Assembly (NCBI RefSeq): GCF_000518485.1
Contig: NZ_JADR01000001.1
Location: 434,001-498,000, forward strand
Reading direction: 5' to 3'
Source of the DNA: Olleya marilimosa CAM030
GTDB lineage: Bacteria > Bacteroidota > Bacteroidia > Flavobacteriales > Flavobacteriaceae
Length of the DNA stretch: 64,000 nucleotides
Shown here: piece by piece, positions 61,745-64,000 of the stretch
Numbering within the stretch: position 1 is the first letter of the stretch
Layout of the letters: every line of letters starts with the position of its first letter
The notes under the pieces: model-generated
What the model saw: the letters and a program-made list of their open reading frames with translations, nothing else
Database searches by the model: none
Told to the model about the DNA's origin: nothing
Position numbers and translations under genes: made by a program

Positions 61745-63085
61745 ATGTCTGATGATTTTGATTTATTAGAAACTAACGCTAACGAAAAAACCGAGAAAGT
61801 AGATGTCAATTGGGGAAAAGCAATTGATACCATGAAATCTAAATTAGCGCAAGAGGACGACCCAGAAAGTCGTCAAAAAATCTTAAACGCAACCTTGGAC
61901 GATGTTGTCGGTATGGCAGAAAAAGATCGTACAACACTTTTAGATGCTATTAAAGATTTAACAGATTACCAAGACGAGGTTGGTATCTTGTTTGAGCGTT
62001 TTTCATCTTTAAACGAGACTGAACAAAAAGTCATTGACGATGCTCAAAAAGCATTAGAGCGTGCTAAAATCGAGTTAGAAGATGCACAAAACAAACCAGA
62101 CACTTGGTGGAATAATCTTTGGGGACGCAAAAGCAAAATTAAAGCTGCCGAAAAAGCTTTAGAAGCAGCCGAAAAAGTACGTGCAGGAGCAGACAATAAA
62201 GCAAAAGCAATGTTTCAAGAACGTATCGAGAGTGCAGATATACAAACACTATTAAGTGAGTTATCATACAAATCTCAAGCAGCAGTAACACGTCTTAAAA
62301 ATCGTGAGGTAGAAATTAAAGAAGTAGAAGATAAGTTACAAGATGCAATCGTAGAAGCGTCTAAAAACCATACCAAAGCTTTAGAGAAAAAAGCCGAAAC
62401 TGAAACTAAATTAGAAACGCAATACGCATTACTTAAACAAGCACGTCAAGCATTAGAAGAAGTTGCAGATAAGCAATCTACAGAATACTCAGAAGCATTA
62501 TCCAAAGTAACAAAACTAGAGCAAGAAGTAGAAGAGTTAGAAGGACTTAAAAATGCTTACACAACACTAGCAGCTTCAAAAGATAGCTTTGTACACAAGC
62601 ATAATTTAACAATCAAAGTATTAACATCATTACGTAGTAATTTGCAAACGCATCGTGCAAAATTAAAGTCAGATACAGAAGAGCGTCTTAAATATTACGA
62701 CGGTTATGTCGTGGCTTTAAAAGCACGTACAGATCAAGAGTTTGCTGCTATTTTAGAGCATTTAGGAGTTAAAACAGACGAGCATATCGGAGAGACTTTA
62801 GCATCAATGCATACCGCAAGTGCAAGAGCACGTCAAGAGATGATGGACAACATTCCAGTGCACGAAAAAGTTATGCAAGGTGTTTATCGCAGTTATGCAG
62901 AGGCGTTGCATGAGATTAGAGCAAAAGATGTGGATATCCAAAAGAATTTTGCAGACCGTTACGGAATTGACATGAAAGAGATTTTTGAAGAGTATTATAA
63001 CTCAGATAATACAACACCTTCAGGAGATGATGCACCAGCAGGAGCACCAAAACCAGAAGCTTCTAGCGACGATTTATTGTCTTAA
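61745..63085 (+). CDS. Long coiled-coil protein of unknown function
   Basis: 446 residues, no signal peptide. After an acidic N-terminus it is almost entirely helical with heptad repeats, notably about 95-150 (AQKALERAKIELEDAQNKPD then GRKSKIKAAEKALEAAEKVR) and 180-290 (KNREVEIKEVEDKLQDAIVE, LETQYALLKQARQALEEVAD). A helical C-terminal domain (TSLRSNLQTHRAKLKSDTEE) and an acidic disordered tail ending ASSDDLLS follow. The overall look recalls TelA/toxic-anion-resistance or scaffold proteins, but no motif proves it. It appears to head an operon that includes the next two genes. Confidence 0.7.
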   Translation: MSDDFDLLETNANEKTEKVDVNWGKAIDTMKSKLAQEDDPESRQKILNATLDDVVGMAEKDRTTLLDAIKDLTDYQDEVGILFERFSSLNETEQKVIDDAQKALERAKIELEDAQNKPDTWWNNLWGRKSKIKAAEKALEAAEKVRAGADNKAKAMFQERIESADIQTLLSELSYKSQAAVTRLKNREVEIKEVEDKLQDAIVEASKNHTKALEKKAETETKLETQYALLKQARQALEEVADKQSTEYSEALSKVTKLEQEVEELEGLKNAYTTLAASKDSFVHKHNLTIKVLTSLRSNLQTHRAKLKSDTEERLKYYDGYVVALKARTDQEFAAILEHLGVKTDEHIGETLASMHTASARARQEMMDNIPVHEKVMQGVYRSYAEALHEIRAKDVDIQKNFADRYGIDMKEIFEEYYNSDNTTPSGDDAPAGAPKPEASSDDLLS

Positions 63086-63100
63086 AATTAGTTTAGCGTT

Positions 63101-63214
63101 ACCTACTTTAGCTTTTAAGGGCTAAAGTAGGTCAGGCTTTACGTTATATCTTTTGCAAAAAAGCAAAAGGATACCACTTCAATCCTTAACGCGCTTACTC
63201 AAGCCTTAAAGCGC
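63101..63214. repeat. Cluster of three inverted repeats
   Basis: Between 63085 and 63242: ACCTACTTTAGC (63101-63112) pairs perfectly with 63121-63132; CTTTTGC (63150-63156) with GCAAAAG (63163-63169); GCGCTT (63191-63196) with AAGCGC (63209-63214). None is followed by a T-run, so they are not ordinary terminators. Confidence 0.65.
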
Positions 63215-63241
63215 AAATCAAAAATAAAAGCCAATAGTAAA

Positions 63242-63427
63242 ATGTCAAAACAATTAAGATTAGTAATTGCAATTATAATCATGATAGGTTTTGTTTTACT
63301 TGGTACCTACATTCTAAAAACCAGTAATACACTTATAGGTCAAATAATAGGTTGGACAAATATTCTCTTTTTTTCAGGTTTTCTAGTTTGGGCTTTCATT
63401 AAATATATGACCAAAAAAAAAAGATAA
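63242..63427 (+). CDS. Small two-helix membrane protein (61 aa)
   Basis: 61 residues, two transmembrane helices (about 6-25, LRLVIAIIIMIGFVLLGTYI, and 32-54, IGQIIGWTNILFFSGFLVWA) and a strongly basic end KYMTKKKR. It lies between the coiled-coil gene and the gene truncated by the window edge, all on the plus strand. No family is recognised. Confidence 0.55.
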   Translation: MSKQLRLVIAIIIMIGFVLLGTYILKTSNTLIGQIIGWTNILFFSGFLVWAFIKYMTKKKR

Positions 63428-63497
63428 TTACAACTAAAACAATCAAGTTATAACAGACTTAAAACGGACTATAACAACTGAATATTGAACATTTAAA

Positions 63498-64000
63498 ATG
63501 AGTATAAACCACATTGTCACACCATTAGATTCATCTATATTAGATAGTAAAGATCAATATGTGTTTTATCACAAAAAGGTAGATTTTGCCTTAAAAGAAT
63601 TAATTGTTGGCGTACAACAAAATGACTTATGTACTCCACAAGAAATTGTTTTCTTTAAGCAATACTGTGACTTGCTACTATACTCTATAGAAGCCATGCG
63701 TGTCAAATATATGTACGACGAGGAAGACAACATGAAGGTAGACGTTACAGATTCTGGTTTTCCTAATTATTTAGAGTTTAGATACCTATACAACGACCTG
63801 TCTTTACGCGACAACTATTTAAACAAATTAAAAGATGTGTCAGAACTTCAAGACGAATTTCTGGACCAATTATTACGTAAAAAACAACCTGTTAGACGTG
63901 ATAAATTATTTCAAGCAGCATCAATAGTATATTACACATCAGTAGAGCAGCAATATATTTTTAATCGTTTTGTCCAAGGTAAAATTATAAAAGCGCCAGA
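63498..64000 (+). CDS. Unknown protein, truncated by the window edge
   Basis: The open frame starts at ATG 63498 and runs through the end of the window (167 complete codons). It begins MSINHIVTPLDSSILDSKDQ and continues soluble and helical (VDFALKELIVGVQQNDLCTP, EFRYLYNDLSLRDNYLNKLK), without signal peptide. It follows the two preceding plus-strand genes closely and is probably in their operon. No family is recognised from the visible part. Confidence 0.6.
   Translation, partial: MSINHIVTPLDSSILDSKDQYVFYHKKVDFALKELIVGVQQNDLCTPQEIVFFKQYCDLLLYSIEAMRVKYMYDEEDNMKVDVTDSGFPNYLEFRYLYNDLSLRDNYLNKLKDVSELQDEFLDQLLRKKQPVRRDKLFQAASIVYYTSVEQQYIFNRFVQGKIIKAP

Noticed and set aside
1-64000. tRNA, rRNA, CRISPR arrays, insertion sequences, phage genes
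   Set aside because: None seen: no cloverleaf-like or rRNA-like segment in the gaps, no regularly spaced repeats, and no transposase, integrase or phage motif in any frame.

Overview
This window is a chromosomal segment of a low-GC member of the Bacteroidota, most likely a marine-type Flavobacteriaceae (Olleya, Lacinutrix or Winogradskyella-like). The reasons are the AT-rich sequence, TAnnTTTG-type -7 promoter boxes, weak Shine-Dalgarno signals, many short lipoprotein and N-terminal export signals, a bicarbonate-independent-type MenB within a menaquinone cluster, a SusC-like N-terminal head on a VWA protein, and a small membrane protein that I recognise as a flavobacterial family beside EttA. 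I see no rRNA, tRNA, CRISPR array, transposase or phage gene. Most of the window is housekeeping DNA with a few accessory islands.

Layout. 0-9 kb: an NhaC antiporter, a PLP-dependent trans-sulfuration enzyme divergent from an Lrp/AsnC regulator, a PAS-LuxR regulator, dihydrolipoyl dehydrogenase, a DEAD-box helicase and an aldose epimerase-like protein. 9-17.4 kb: pabB, a four-helix-bundle gene broken by one nonsense codon, the coupled pair tilS-dsbD, adenine deaminase and a YheT-type hydrolase. 17.3-18.4 kb: a 124 bp copy of the hydrolase 3' end flanks about 0.87 kb that holds a 54-codon basic ORF and a membrane protein gene. 18.4-22 kb: a CocE/NonD hydrolase lipoprotein and a YifB/ComM ATPase.

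21.9-25.9 kb: a six-gene operon of two related NRSSW-motif proteins, three paralogous seven-helix membrane proteins and a NarL-class histidine kinase with no response regulator beside it. This is the best candidate here for an undescribed system. 25.9-36.7 kb: an aldehyde dehydrogenase, an RluA-type synthase, panB, L-serine dehydratase, dnaK (with a sigma-54-like promoter), a nitronate monooxygenase-like enzyme and a membrane-anchored protein with kinase-like motifs. 36.7-48.4 kb: a menaquinone cluster (menI-like thioesterase, menF, menD, menB, menA, menC, menE) interrupted by DUF2853, CvfB, two paralogous reverse-strand genes, an SDR and a CPBP protease. 48.5-56.1 kb: a SusC-head/VWA fusion, two related exported proteins, a MORN-tailed membrane protein and an MccB-like carboxyltransferase. 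56.3-64 kb: an FMN reductase/MarR/pirin operon, ettA, tiny membrane ORFs, an MBL-fold lipoprotein and the start of a coiled-coil operon that runs off the edge.

Across all these regions runs a short dispersed hairpin element, consensus TTTCCGCGAAAGCGGAAA (a 7 bp stem closing a GAAA loop). I found ten copies. Eight lie in frame inside coding genes and five of those are in men genes. The other two bracket lpdA in opposite orientations.
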